Shown here piece by piece: positions 8,503 through 16,523 of a stretch of 64,000 bases of DNA. Both the position numbers and the translations under genes were made by a program. Below the pieces are notes generated by a model. It had not been told where the DNA came from and ran no database searches. It worked only from the letters and a program-made list of their open reading frames with translations. Origin of the DNA: Desertimonas sp963733085 (lineage in GTDB: Bacteria > Actinomycetota > Acidimicrobiia > Acidimicrobiales > Ilumatobacteraceae); the NCBI GenBank assembly GCA_963733085.1, contig CAVTBY010000005.1, positions 186,001 to 250,000 on the forward strand. Direction: 5' to 3'. Positions within the stretch are counted from its first letter, which is position 1; every line of letters starts with the position of its first letter.

Positions 8503-9741
8503 ATGGCTCACACCGCCGCGCCTGGTGCACCGACGCCCGCGGCACCACGGCTCGTCGACGCGCAACGCACGCGGCGCAGCGCCGACCGCATCCTCCTCGG
8601 TGTCGCCGGAGGGTTCGCCCGCCGTTGGCGCGTCGACCCGACCCTGCTGCGGGCCGCTGTCGGCTTGCTCGCCCTCGCCGGGGGCATCGGTGTCGCCCTC
8701 TATGCCGTCGGCATCGCCCTGTCCGAGCCACGGCCCACCACCAATGGAGCGCCGCCGGAAGCGACTCCGCTACCGCGTCGCAATCTCGCCGTCGCCTTGG
8801 CGACGCTCGCGCTACTCCTCGCCGCTCGCGACATTGGGCTGTGGCCGGGAAACGAGGTGATGATTCCGGCGTCCATCGTCGCCGTCGCCGTCGTAGTCAT
8901 CTGGGCTCCCGCGACGGCGGCCGCCGGCGACGATGGTGGTGCCCTCCGCCGCTTCTCGTCGGCCCCGGCGGTGCGCTGGGTGATTGGAGCGATCCTGGCG
9001 ATCGCCGGGATCGCCGCCTTGGCTGATCGCACGGGCGGTCTGCGAGACGTGGGCCGGTCGGTCAGCGCCATCGCCATCGCCCTCGCCGGGATCGGGGTGA
9101 TCGCCGCCCCCGCCCTCGGGCGATTGCTCGCCAACCTCGACACGGAACGAACGCTCCGGATACGCGAGGAGGAACGTGCCGCCCTGGCCGCCCACCTCCA
9201 CGACTCGGTGCTGCAGTCGCTGGTGCTGATCCAGCGCGCCGACGACCCTCGGCGAATGGTGTCGCTCGCCCGGCGCCAGGAGCGTGAGCTGCGGTCGTGG
9301 TTGTACGGCGCCGGGACGGTCGGCGAACCGAGCAGCCTGAATGCTGCCGTCGAATCGATGGCGGCAGCGATCGAGGTCGACCACGAGATGCGTGTCGAGG
9401 CCGTGATCGTCGGCGACGCTCCGCTCGACGAGACGGCGAGAGCGTTCCTCGGCGCACTTCGGGAGGCAGCCACGAACGCGGCTCGGCACTCGGGGGCAGA
9501 CCACATCGACGTCTACGTCGAAGCGGACGTCACCGAGCTCGCCGGCTTTGTCCGCGATACCGGCGTCGGATTCGAGCCGGCGGCGGTGCCCGCCGACCGC
9601 CACGGCATCGCCGACTCCATCGTCGGACGGATCGACCGGGCCGGCGGACGTGTCGTCGTGACGAGTCATCCCGGTGAAGGCACCGAGGTGGAGATCCAGC
9701 TACCCCGACCGAGGGTCATGAGAGTGGGTCCGCAGACATGA
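8503..9741 (+). CDS. Sensor histidine kinase with N-terminal PspC domain
   Basis: The 412-residue kinase begins with a PspC domain (about 22-75: RILLGVAGGFARRWRVDPT), continues with membrane helices to about residue 205, then the LiaS/DesK-type dimerisation segment with the phosphoacceptor in HLHDSVLQSL (231-240). The HATPase domain at about 310-405 has REAATNAARHSG, DTGVGFEPA and GEGTEVEIQLP. It overlaps the response-regulator start by ATGA. PspC-fused kinases of this type are known in Actinobacteria and are thought to sense membrane stress. Confidence 0.92.
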   Translation: MAHTAAPGAPTPAAPRLVDAQRTRRSADRILLGVAGGFARRWRVDPTLLRAAVGLLALAGGIGVALYAVGIALSEPRPTTNGAPPEATPLPRRNLAVALATLALLLAARDIGLWPGNEVMIPASIVAVAVVVIWAPATAAAGDDGGALRRFSSAPAVRWVIGAILAIAGIAALADRTGGLRDVGRSVSAIAIALAGIGVIAAPALGRLLANLDTERTLRIREEERAALAAHLHDSVLQSLVLIQRADDPRRMVSLARRQERELRSWLYGAGTVGEPSSLNAAVESMAAAIEVDHEMRVEAVIVGDAPLDETARAFLGALREAATNAARHSGADHIDVYVEADVTELAGFVRDTGVGFEPAAVPADRHGIADSIVGRIDRAGGRVVVTSHPGEGTEVEIQLPRPRVMRVGPQT

Positions 9742-10427
9742 CAGCGAGTGCCGGCACGACCATCCGCCTCGTCCTCGTCGACGATCACCAACTGATCCGC
9801 GCCGGTGTCCGCGCCGAGCTCACCGGTCAGGAGACGCCGTCCGATCCGGCGATCGAGGTCGTCGGCGAGGCGGCGTCGGTCGAGGAGGCGATCGAGGTTG
9901 TTCGCCGCACGAGACCGGACGTCGTCCTACTCGACGTTCATCTCCCGGGCGGAGGTGGCCGGTCGGTCATCGATGGGGTCGCGGGGGACAAGCTGTCGAC
10001 TCGCTTCCTCGCGTTGTCGGTGTCCGATGCCGCCGACGACGTCATCGGGGTCGTGCGCGCCGGCGCTCGCGGTTACGTCACCAAGACGATCTCCGCCGCT
10101 GACCTGCACGACGCGATCGCCCGGGTTCACGGCGGCGACGCAGTGTTCTCACCGCGCCTCGCCGGTTTCGTCCTCGACGCCTTCGCCGGTGACGATCCGT
10201 CAGTTGGCAGTGTGACGGCGGGTGATCCCGACCTCGACCGCTTGACGAAGCGCGAGCGCGAGGTGATGCGCCTGATCGCCCGTGGCTACGCGTACAAGGA
10301 GATCGCCGCACGGCTGTACGTGTCGGTGAAAACGGTCGAGACACACGTGTCCGCAGTGCTGCGCAAGTTGCAGCTTTCCAGCCGCCACCAGCTCACGGCG
10401 TGGGCCAACGAGCGCCGACTCGTGTGA
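9738..10427 (+). CDS. NarL/FixJ-family response regulator
   Basis: The 229-residue regulator has a receiver domain with the acidic pair DD at 15-16, the phosphoacceptor Asp in VVLLDVHLPG near 66, and the conserved Lys in YVTKTIS. A LuxR-type helix-turn-helix fills about 165-225 (LTKREREVMRLIARG, then YKEIAARLYVSVKTVETHV). It is translationally coupled to the kinase gene and is its partner. Likely targets include the divergent PspC/LiaF-like gene. Confidence 0.94.
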   Translation: MTASAGTTIRLVLVDDHQLIRAGVRAELTGQETPSDPAIEVVGEAASVEEAIEVVRRTRPDVVLLDVHLPGGGGRSVIDGVAGDKLSTRFLALSVSDAADDVIGVVRAGARGYVTKTISAADLHDAIARVHGGDAVFSPRLAGFVLDAFAGDDPSVGSVTAGDPDLDRLTKREREVMRLIARGYAYKEIAARLYVSVKTVETHVSAVLRKLQLSSRHQLTAWANERRLV

Positions 10428-10445
10428 GCTGCTGACCTCCCCCAG

Positions 10446-10486
10446 CGATGAGCGATGACAGCCACATGGCCTGTCATCGCTCATCG
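10446..10486. repeat. GATGAGCGATGAC palindrome, copy 2 (perfect)
   Basis: Arms of 16 bases (10446-10461 and 10471-10486) pair perfectly around CCACATGGC. The element fills the gap between the convergent response-regulator and flavin-protein genes, a terminator-like position, but no T-run follows on either strand. Confidence 0.85.
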
Positions 10487-10497
10487 GAGAGTCAAGG

Positions 10498-10926
10498 TCA
10501 CGTGCGTTTCCAGGTGTCGCGACCCGCCATGCCGTACTGCTTCAGGGCGAGGACGCGGTCAGGGCGAACGGCGATGAAGCAGTAGCTCGCCGATTGGGGG
10601 CCATCGGGTGCGAAATCGTCGAGGTTGTAGGTGAACACACCCGTCCACAAGCGCTGCTTTGTGTCGAGATCGCTGTGCACAACGGCGGTCCCCCACACCT
10701 CGACCCCGTCGCCGCTTTCGTCGACCTGCCAGTGCATCGCCACATTCGGGTTGGCCGCGAGGTTGCGTACCTTGACGCTGTTCGCCTCGCTGAAGATCCA
10801 CACTGTGTCGTCCTGCCACGCCGGCCACACCGGCACCACATCGGGGTTGCCGTCAGCGCCGACAGTTGCCAGATGAGCCCAGTTCGACAGCCGGGTCGTC
10901 TCCGCTGCCACTTCGTTAAGGTCCAC
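10498..10926 (-). CDS. Pyridoxamine 5'-phosphate oxidase-fold FMN/F420-binding protein
   Basis: The 142-residue protein has the split-barrel signature LATVGADGNPDVVPVWPAW and later NPNVAMHWQVD with EVWGTAVV. Start GTG 10926 follows a purine-rich GGGGG run; longer frames upstream have low-quality composition. The family includes FMN- and F420-dependent reductases/oxidases of about 130-150 residues. It may reduce a small molecule or bind heme; the substrate is unknown. Confidence 0.85.
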   Translation of the reverse strand: MDLNEVAAETTRLSNWAHLATVGADGNPDVVPVWPAWQDDTVWIFSEANSVKVRNLAANPNVAMHWQVDESGDGVEVWGTAVVHSDLDTKQRLWTGVFTYNLDDFAPDGPQSASYCFIAVRPDRVLALKQYGMAGRDTWKRT

Positions 10927-11093
10927 GAGTCCCCCTTCGGTTCGACGACGGTGGTGAGAAGCTCGAAACGATCGTCGAGCACGGGTGGGATCGTAAACGC
11001 CACGGTGCGGATGCGCATCCCGATCGTCGGCGAGCGGGTACGGTCTGCGCGAAGGTTCAGTCAATCGCCACGAGAGTGGCCCGGAGGGTTCAA

Positions 11094-11249
11094 ATGCCAG
11101 CAAACGTGTTGTGGATCATCGCCTTGGTGATCGCCATCATCGGGGTGATCGTGCTCATCAACGGCTCGGTGATCGGGGGCATCATCCTGCTCGTCGTCGC
11201 CGCCCTCGTCGGCCCCGGCGGCTACAGCATCTTCAACCGACGCGCCTAG
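11094..11249 (+). CDS. 51-residue membrane protein
   Basis: The short frame begins ATG 11094 after a strong GGAGGG site and encodes VLWIIALVIAIIGVIVLI, a turn NGSVIGG, then IILLVVAALVGPGGYSIF and NRRA. Two hydrophobic helices with the short GPGGYSIF tail are typical of small actinobacterial membrane proteins. The ribosome-binding site and composition argue for a real gene. Function unknown. Confidence 0.7.
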   Translation: MPANVLWIIALVIAIIGVIVLINGSVIGGIILLVVAALVGPGGYSIFNRRA

Positions 11250-11267
11250 GCGGTCGCCGACTGGCGA

Positions 11268-12083
11268 CTAGCCCGCTAGGTGGTCACGCCAGCTTGTCGA
11301 CGTTGCGTCGTCGGCTGGAAAGAACGCCTCCAGGCGCAGCTCCTGGGCGGTGATGTCGATCGGGGTGCCGATCGTCGAGACGACCGAGAACCAACGCAAG
11401 GTCGACTCGCCGTACGCGAAGTGCACGTCGATGACCGGCACGAGCGGGGCGACTGAGCGTGGCGCGGCGTTGAACACCGCAGCGTCGGGGCCGGTCCGCA
11501 GGCGCTGCACGAGTTCGGCCGTCGCAACGTCCATCACACCGCCGACGGCTTCGCGGCGAGCTCGCTCGAGCAGGGATGGAGCGACCTCGTCCCAGTTCGT
11601 GACGGCGGTGCGGACCGGACCGGGCTCGAGCATGAGCTGCAGGACGTTGGCCGGATCGGGCATCGGCGCCGGGGCGCAGAGTCCGCCGAACAGGCGGGCG
11701 GCACCGTCGTTGGCGCGCACGACATCCCAGCGGCGGTTCATGACGACCGCCGGGTAGGGGCGTGGTGCTCGAGCATGCGCTCGAGCGCTGCCATGACCCG
11801 CTCGATGGCGGGGTGGTCGAGGTCGTGTTCGGCGTAGATCGGGGCGAACCCGGCGGCCACGAGTAGGCCGTTGCGATCGCGCACAGGGACGTCGAGGGCA
11901 ACCGCCAGTCGCAACACCATCTCGCGGCTCGGTTGTGACCCGGCCCGTCTCGACGAAACTCATGTACCGCGGCGTTGTCGACGCCGCTACCGCCAAGTCG
12001 AGCTGACTCATCGCCCGAACCCGCCGCCAGTAGCGGACGAGGTCGCCGAAGGCGATGGTCTTCACGATCGCGGTCTCAGCCAC
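11268..12083 (-). pseudogene. XRE-family regulator with MmyB-like domain, frameshifted
   Basis: An N-terminal HTH (FGDLVRYWRRVRAMSQLDLA, then STTPRYMSFVETGR) is followed in another frame by MVLRLAVALDVPVRDRNGL and AALERMLEHHAP, and then in the first frame by the MmyB-like ligand domain (VVMNRRWDVVRAND, FNAAPRSVAPLV, STLRWFSVVSTIGTP). The two breaks are near 11935 and 11757 and compensate each other. With them repaired the protein would be about 270 residues, normal for the family. It is divergent from the carboxymuconolactone decarboxylase-like gene, which is the probable target. Start GTG 12083 is chosen; GTG 12065 is possible. Confidence 0.8.
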
Positions 12084-12169
12084 CGAGGCGACGCTACGCC
12101 GATAGCAGCCGTGCGTCGCTTCCCTCGCGGGGAATGGCCGCCGGACCACCGACCATGGATGATCGGAGC

Positions 12170-12718
12170 ATGAACCTTGAAGTACTGACCAGCAACGACG
12201 CCCCGGTCGAATCGCAGCCGATTCTCGACGGGATTGCCGCCGACCTCGGCTTCGTGCCGAACCTCGCCGCCGTCACCGCCGCCAGTCCCACCCTCCTCGC
12301 CGCCTTCGACTCGCTGCGTCGAACGGTGAACGATCCCTCGTTCGACGCGGTCCACCGGGAGATCGCCGGAGTCGCCGTCGGTGTCGCCGTCGACAACGCC
12401 TACGGCGTCGCGTTCCACTCCACCGTGCTCGGCAAACTTGGTGTCGACGCGTCGGACATCGACGCCATGCGCGCCGGCGACGAGCCGGCTGACCCGGTCC
12501 ACGCCGCCGTGTACGTCTTTGCTCGTGACCTCGTGCTGCGGCGGGGGAAGGTGACCGATGATGTAGTCCATCGAGCGCACGAAGTCGGGCTCACCGACGC
12601 GAATCTCCTCCAGCTCGTGGCCGAGTGCGTGTTCGCCGGCCTCGTCGGCACGGTCGACAATCTGGCCGGCCGCGTACCGCTCGACGAATTCCTCCAACCC
12701 CGCCAGTGGGCCGCCTGA
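12170..12718 (+). CDS. Carboxymuconolactone decarboxylase-like protein without the redox cysteines
   Basis: The 182-residue all-helical protein matches the AhpD/CMD peroxidase-related class (ILDGIAADLGFVPNLAAV, then FDAVHREIAGVAVGVAVDN). Start ATG 12170 follows CGGAG. The usual CxYC-x3-H site reads NAYGVAFH here: both cysteines are replaced and the His is kept, so disulphide chemistry is unlikely. It is divergent from an XRE regulator gene. It may be a catalytically different or structural member. Confidence 0.85.
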   Translation: MNLEVLTSNDAPVESQPILDGIAADLGFVPNLAAVTAASPTLLAAFDSLRRTVNDPSFDAVHREIAGVAVGVAVDNAYGVAFHSTVLGKLGVDASDIDAMRAGDEPADPVHAAVYVFARDLVLRRGKVTDDVVHRAHEVGLTDANLLQLVAECVFAGLVGTVDNLAGRVPLDEFLQPRQWAA

Positions 12719-12737
12719 TCACCCTGCGGCCCGCACG

Positions 12738-12785
12738 ACCGATGGGTGTTTAGGGGACCGAATCGTCCCCTAAACACCCATCGGT
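12738..12785. repeat. 48-nt palindromic repeat, copy 2 (type A, perfect)
   Basis: The outer stem ACCGATGGGTGTTT continues into an inner stem AGGGGAC; both are exactly complemented after the six-base loop CGAATC. The element lies between convergent genes: it starts 19 bases after the CMD stop, and its last base is the first base of the methyltransferase stop codon on the other strand. There is no T-run on either side. Confidence 0.92.
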
Positions 12786-13604
12786 CAGCCAGTTCCCGGC
12801 TTCTCGGTGAGGTTGAAGCTCGGCGGCCGGCGTCCGCGAGCGGCGACGAGGATCGGTGTGTAGCCAACGAGATCGTGTCGACCATGTCGCATGTCGCCGA
12901 TGACCTCGTCGAGCTGGTCAGCCGTGACGCAGCCGGTGGCGAGGATGCGATCGCCGAGCTGCTCCACCACCGGCAGGAAGGCGATGCCAAGCTCGTCGGC
13001 CGGGACGCAGTGGACGATCCCTTCGGCGGCGAGGTCGACGAGCCCTGCGTCGTGAAAAGCCGAACGCAACGCACTACCAAACGTCGGGTCGACGCCGGCC
13101 GCGGCGAAGTACTGGGACGACGGCGCTGGCCACCGCCGACCAAGCGCCGCGCGGCGGGTCGGTGACCGAGATCGTGCGGAGGTCGTAGTCCTCGACGACC
13201 AGCCAGCCGCCGGGTCGCAGACCCTCGACCAGCTTGGCGAGTACGGTGCGCCGCTGTGGCAGGTGCTCGAGCACCAGGCGGGCGTGGACCAAGTCGTAAC
13301 CCGACCGATCCACGGGATCGTCGACGACGTTGTGATGGCGGACCTCCAGATTGGTCGATGGTGCCAACCAATGGGTCTCGATGTCGGTCGCCACAACGTG
13401 TCCATTGGGCCCCACACGATCCACCAGCCAAAAGGCAACCGACCCGGTTCCGGCGCCGATCTCCAGGCAGCACCAGCCCTGGCTGATCCCGGTCTGCTCG
13501 AGTTGGCGGAATGTGAAGGGGTCCCACAGCGCGGCCTGCGCCTCGAGTCGTTCCCGCTCCGTCGCCTCCATGGTGTCGAAGACGTAGGTGGTTTGGCGGC
13601 TCAT
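12785..13604 (-). pseudogene. SAM-dependent methyltransferase, one frameshift
   Basis: The N-terminal frame shows VFDTMEATERERLEAQAALW, SAM motif I LEIGAGTGSVAFWLVDRVG, and motifs VRHHNVV and VLEHLPQRRTVLAKLVEGL. Near 13115 the coding frame changes, and the rest (SQYFAAAGVDPTFGSALRSA to NLTEKPGTG) follows in the new frame. Start ATG 13604 overlaps the lipoprotein stop (ATGA). Repaired length would be about 270 residues. The stop codon overlaps a 48-nt palindrome. Confidence 0.85.
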
Positions 13605-14479
13605 GTGACCGTGACCTCCTGGATCATCCCCTTGGCGTGGTGCGGTGTGCCGTCGGGCGAGGGGACCTCGCACACGACGACGTATCGCCCGGGTTCGAGG
13701 TCGAACTGCACGTGCTGCGTGGCACCAGGCAGGATGGCCTGCATCCCGCCGACCGGCGTCGCTGGCACAGCGGTGCCGGCTTCCAAGGCGCGGGCAACAT
13801 CGTCAATCGTTGCGCCGTCGTCGAGCCGGGCCACCTCCATTTCGTGCGGTTCGGCCGCGGCGGCGTTCGTGACTTCGAGCAGGGCGTCGCCGTCGATCGT
13901 GTCGGGCAGCTCGAAGTCGTAGTCGACGAGGTCGACAGAGATGTCGGCGTCGGGTGCCGGCGGGACATCGGCGTTCTCATCCACGGTGAAGGGATGAAGC
14001 ATGCCGTGGGCGACGTGCGGCTTTCCGTCCGGCGCCTCCACGAGACAGAGGAACACGTAGTTGCCTGGCTCGAGGTCGACGACGGCCTCGGCGTGCGACG
14101 TCTCGCCGGGTGCGACCAGGGCGGTGCCACCGACGTACGCGCCGACTTCCAACGCGGCGGGGGGCCCACCGTCGGCGAGCGCAGCGGTCAGTTCCTCGAC
14201 GGTCGCCCCGTTCTCGAGCCGGAACAACTGCGCGTGGTGCGCCTCGGTTCCCTCGTTGGCCAGCGACACACGCGTTGGACCGGCTGCCACGTCGTCGGGC
14301 AGCTCGAACTGGTACTCGTGGCCTTCCGCCGAATGGTCGCCGCCGCCGGCGACGACGTGCAGCTCGGCGATCGCAGCGGCCTCCTCGGCACAAGCAGCGA
14401 CGAGCGGAACGGCCAACACGGCCGATGCTGCGAGGGCGATCCGGCCAAGCCCGGGATGGAGTCTGGTGTGGGGAGTCAT
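13601..14479 (-). CDS. Lipoprotein with two cupredoxin-like domains
   Basis: The 292-residue protein has a signal peptide ending in a lipobox (VPLVAAC, Cys about residue 27). Two similar beta domains follow; each has a LEPGNYVFLCLVEAPDG or LEPGRYVVVCEVPSPDG segment and ends near HAHGML-like or HHAKGMIQEV sequences. These resemble plastocyanin/azurin-like copper sites, although complete ligand sets are not obvious. It is translationally coupled to the methyltransferase gene. A CCCC-N7-GGGG palindrome in its promoter is shared with the LuxR regulator and hemerythrin genes, which suggests common redox or oxygen control. Confidence 0.82.
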   Translation of the reverse strand: MTPHTRLHPGLGRIALAASAVLAVPLVAACAEEAAAIAELHVVAGGGDHSAEGHEYQFELPDDVAAGPTRVSLANEGTEAHHAQLFRLENGATVEELTAALADGGPPAALEVGAYVGGTALVAPGETSHAEAVVDLEPGNYVFLCLVEAPDGKPHVAHGMLHPFTVDENADVPPAPDADISVDLVDYDFELPDTIDGDALLEVTNAAAAEPHEMEVARLDDGATIDDVARALEAGTAVPATPVGGMQAILPGATQHVQFDLEPGRYVVVCEVPSPDGTPHHAKGMIQEVTVT

Positions 14480-14515
14480 GGCTCCACCATCCCGCTGCGG
14501 GGGGACCAATCCAAT

Positions 14516-14530
14516 CCCCCGATCGCGGGG
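14516..14530. promoter_or_regulatory. CCCC-N7-GGGG operator, site 1 (lipoprotein promoter)
   Basis: CCCCCGATCGCGGGG lies 37 bases upstream of the lipoprotein start, inside a longer imperfect palindrome with CAATCCCC and GGGGATTG arms. Matching sites occur at 15730 and 16419. Confidence 0.55.
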
Positions 14531-14546
14531 ATTGCGGGCGTCGCGG

Positions 14547-15694
14547 TCAGGCCGCGCCGGTGTCGACGTGCGTCGCGGACAGCCGGTAACCGGGTTCGAA
14601 GTGCTCGGCGAACAGTTTGGCGACGAGTTCGCCGCGGCTCGTGACGTCGACCTTCTGGAAGATGTTCTTGACGTGGTCGCGGACCGTGTGCACGGACAAG
14701 AACAGCTCGCCGGCGATGTCAGCGCTCGTTGCACCTCGGGCGATCAAGCGGGTGATCTGCCGCTCGCGGTCGGTGAGGTCGTAGGCGTCGATGATGATCG
14801 GGACGATCTCGGACGCTTGCGCCGGTTCGATGACCACGGCAATGTGCCCGAACGCAGTGTCGGCATCGCGGAGGCATGTTGCATGGCACACCAACCACTG
14901 ACCCCGCCGCGAACGAATTCTTGCCCGGGCGGTGCCGTCACCGTCGCCCGAGCTCGCGGCGGCGGCCTGGAAAACGGTGATCATCAGCCACATCGGCACG
15001 TCTATCCCGAGCCCGGTGGGCAACAGTTGATCTGCCGGAAGCTCGTCGAGCCACACCGTTGTCTGCTCGTTGGCGGAGATCAGCTCGCCGGTGGGGTCGA
15101 ACACCATCAACCCCGGCTGCTGGCTTGGTACGTGCTCAATCGCCCCGGGGCGCGACTGGGAGCGGCCGCGCAGTGCCTCACCCAGCGGCTCGGAGAGGCT
15201 GGCGACGAACTCCGTCTCCCGTCGGGTGAACGGGGGTTGGCCCTGGCGGCGGAACAGACTGATCGCACCCCACGGAGTGTCCCCGCCACGGAGCACGGCG
15301 CGCAGTTCGTCGTCGTAGCCGAGCGGGCGCAGGAAGTTCCGATAGCGCGCGCGCTACGCGTCGGATCGCCTGCCGCAAGGCGCAGCGCGCCGGCGGGGAC
15401 GTCAGCGCGACTGAGGTCGCGGAACTGATTGATGTCGCCGTCGACGAACTCCCGCCGCCAGTTCTCCGAACACTGAGCCGCGGTCACGCCGGCGAGGTCT
15501 TCGACCCGAGTCGGCCCTGTCGGCAGCCCGGTGACGGGATCGGTCGTGACCCACACCGCGGCATCGAACGGGACGATCCGGCGCAGACGTGTGGATGCTG
15601 CGTCGAACACATCGGCGACGTCGCCGGCCTGGCCGGCGCGCCTGACGAGCTCGTCCCGTCGCCGCCGTGTGGTGGCGCGATTGTTGGAACGCAT
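14547..15694 (-). pseudogene. GAF-LuxR transcriptional regulator, one frameshift
   Basis: The N-terminal frame (start ATG 15694, after GGAAG) encodes a GAF-like domain (RIVPFDAAVWVTTDPVTG). At a GCGCGCGCGC run near 15345 it shifts; the downstream frame continues with YRNFLRPLGYDDELRAVLRG, a second sensor-like region and a LuxR helix-turn-helix (LTDRERQITRLIARG, then FLSVHTVRDHVKNIFQKV). The dinucleotide run is a natural slippage or sequencing-error site. Repaired length is about 380 residues. It is the likely regulator acting on the three CCCC-N7-GGGG sites around it, including its own promoter. Confidence 0.85.
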
Positions 15695-15729
15695 CACTTC
15701 CAGTGTTCCCGCGCTGAGTTTGCGGGACA

Positions 15730-15744
15730 CCCCTCAATTTGGGG
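15730..15744. promoter_or_regulatory. CCCC-N7-GGGG operator, site 2 (regulator promoter)
   Basis: CCCCTCAATTTGGGG is centred about 43 bases upstream of the LuxR-regulator ATG and lies in the gap before the hemerythrin stop at 15747. Its position fits autoregulation. Confidence 0.5.
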
Positions 15745-15746
15745 GT

Positions 15747-16382
15747 TCAGCGTCTGATTTGCGTCGTCGATGGGTCGAGTTCGGAGAACGTCCTCGTCGC
15801 CAAGGCTCGCATGTCCGGCACGGTCGAACGCGCGTCCGGCGGGAGCTGACGAAGCACTAGCTCGAGCTGGATGTCCGTGCCGACCTCGTAGAACAGGCCG
15901 ATGTAGAGGTGGGTGCTCACCTGCGGGGTTGTCGCGACAGTGCGCTGGGAGAAGGCGAACCAGTCCTCGTCGGTCAGGTGGGCGCGGAACGCCGGAAACA
16001 ACACCGGCTCCTCGTGCGAGAGGTGGGTGTGAACGAGGTCACGAACGTGGCGCGCAGCTGCCGCGCCGTCACCACTCCCGACCGGTGCGGCGGCCAGCTC
16101 GTGAAGCGCCGCATCGAGTTGGTCGTGCTCCCTGCTCAGCGCGGCGAGGGCGTCGCTGAGCTCCGGCGCGCAGCTGGTCAGTAGTGGCCAAAGGTCGCTG
16201 TCCTCGCTGCGGTGATGGTGGTCGAGCATGGCGACGACGAAGTCGCGCACCTCGCCAACCGTGGAGGTCGGCGCTGAACGTGAGTCCAGTGCGTCGGCCA
16301 GGATCGTCGTGACCCGCCGTTGGGCATCGTGTACGAGTTGAGTCTCGAGCACCGCTGGTGATTCAGCTTGGAGTGAGGTCAT
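15747..16382 (-). CDS. Hemerythrin-domain protein
   Basis: The 211-residue helical protein shows a hemerythrin-like iron-ligand series: VHDAQRRVTTIL, MLDHHHRSEDSDLWPLL, LSREHDQLDAALHEL and HTHLSHEEPVLFPAF. The C-terminal third is another helical segment. Start ATG 16382 places the CCCC-N7-GGGG palindrome about 37-51 bases upstream. Hemerythrins bind O2 or NO at a di-iron site, so control by the adjacent GAF-LuxR regulator would make sense. Confidence 0.88.
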   Translation of the reverse strand: MTSLQAESPAVLETQLVHDAQRRVTTILADALDSRSAPTSTVGEVRDFVVAMLDHHHRSEDSDLWPLLTSCAPELSDALAALSREHDQLDAALHELAAAPVGSGDGAAAARHVRDLVHTHLSHEEPVLFPAFRAHLTDEDWFAFSQRTVATTPQVSTHLYIGLFYEVGTDIQLELVLRQLPPDARSTVPDMRALATRTFSELDPSTTQIRR

Positions 16383-16418
16383 ACCGCAACTCTCGGACAG
16401 ACCCGGATCCGAGAACAT

Positions 16419-16433
16419 CCCCCGATTGTGGGG
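16419..16433. promoter_or_regulatory. CCCC-N7-GGGG operator, site 3 (hemerythrin promoter)
   Basis: CCCCCGATTGTGGGG lies upstream of the hemerythrin start and matches the two other sites around the LuxR-regulator gene in arm sequence and spacing. Confidence 0.55.
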
Positions 16434-16443
16434 CACGACGCCG

Positions 16444-16501
16444 AACTGTGAGCGCTCAGCGCCGATTTCGGCGCCGATTCCGGCGTCGACAGCTCACAGT
16501 T
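16444..16501. repeat. AACTGTGAGC palindrome, copy 1
   Basis: AACTGTGAGC at the left end pairs with GCTCACAGTT at the right end. The GCCGATNTCGGC-type centre appears duplicated here, making the element 58 rather than 46 bases. It lies between the divergent hemerythrin and DUF1905 genes. Related copies are at 18699 and 49711. Confidence 0.8.
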
Positions 16502-16523
16502 CGCCCTTCGTAGGCTTGGGGCG

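Noticed and set aside
6890..8860. A 650-codon open frame on the plus strand
   Set aside because: It is antisense to the LiaF-like, small membrane and metallo-hydrolase genes, which have clear domains; composition is Arg/Asp/Gly-rich as expected for GC-rich shadows.
12738..12785. Classical rho-independent terminator
   Set aside because: The stem is long and perfect but neither strand has a T-run after it, so only a non-classical terminator role is kept as a hypothesis.
14061..15428. A 455-codon plus-strand frame
   Set aside because: It overlaps the lipoprotein and LuxR regulator in antisense and has no family-like segment.
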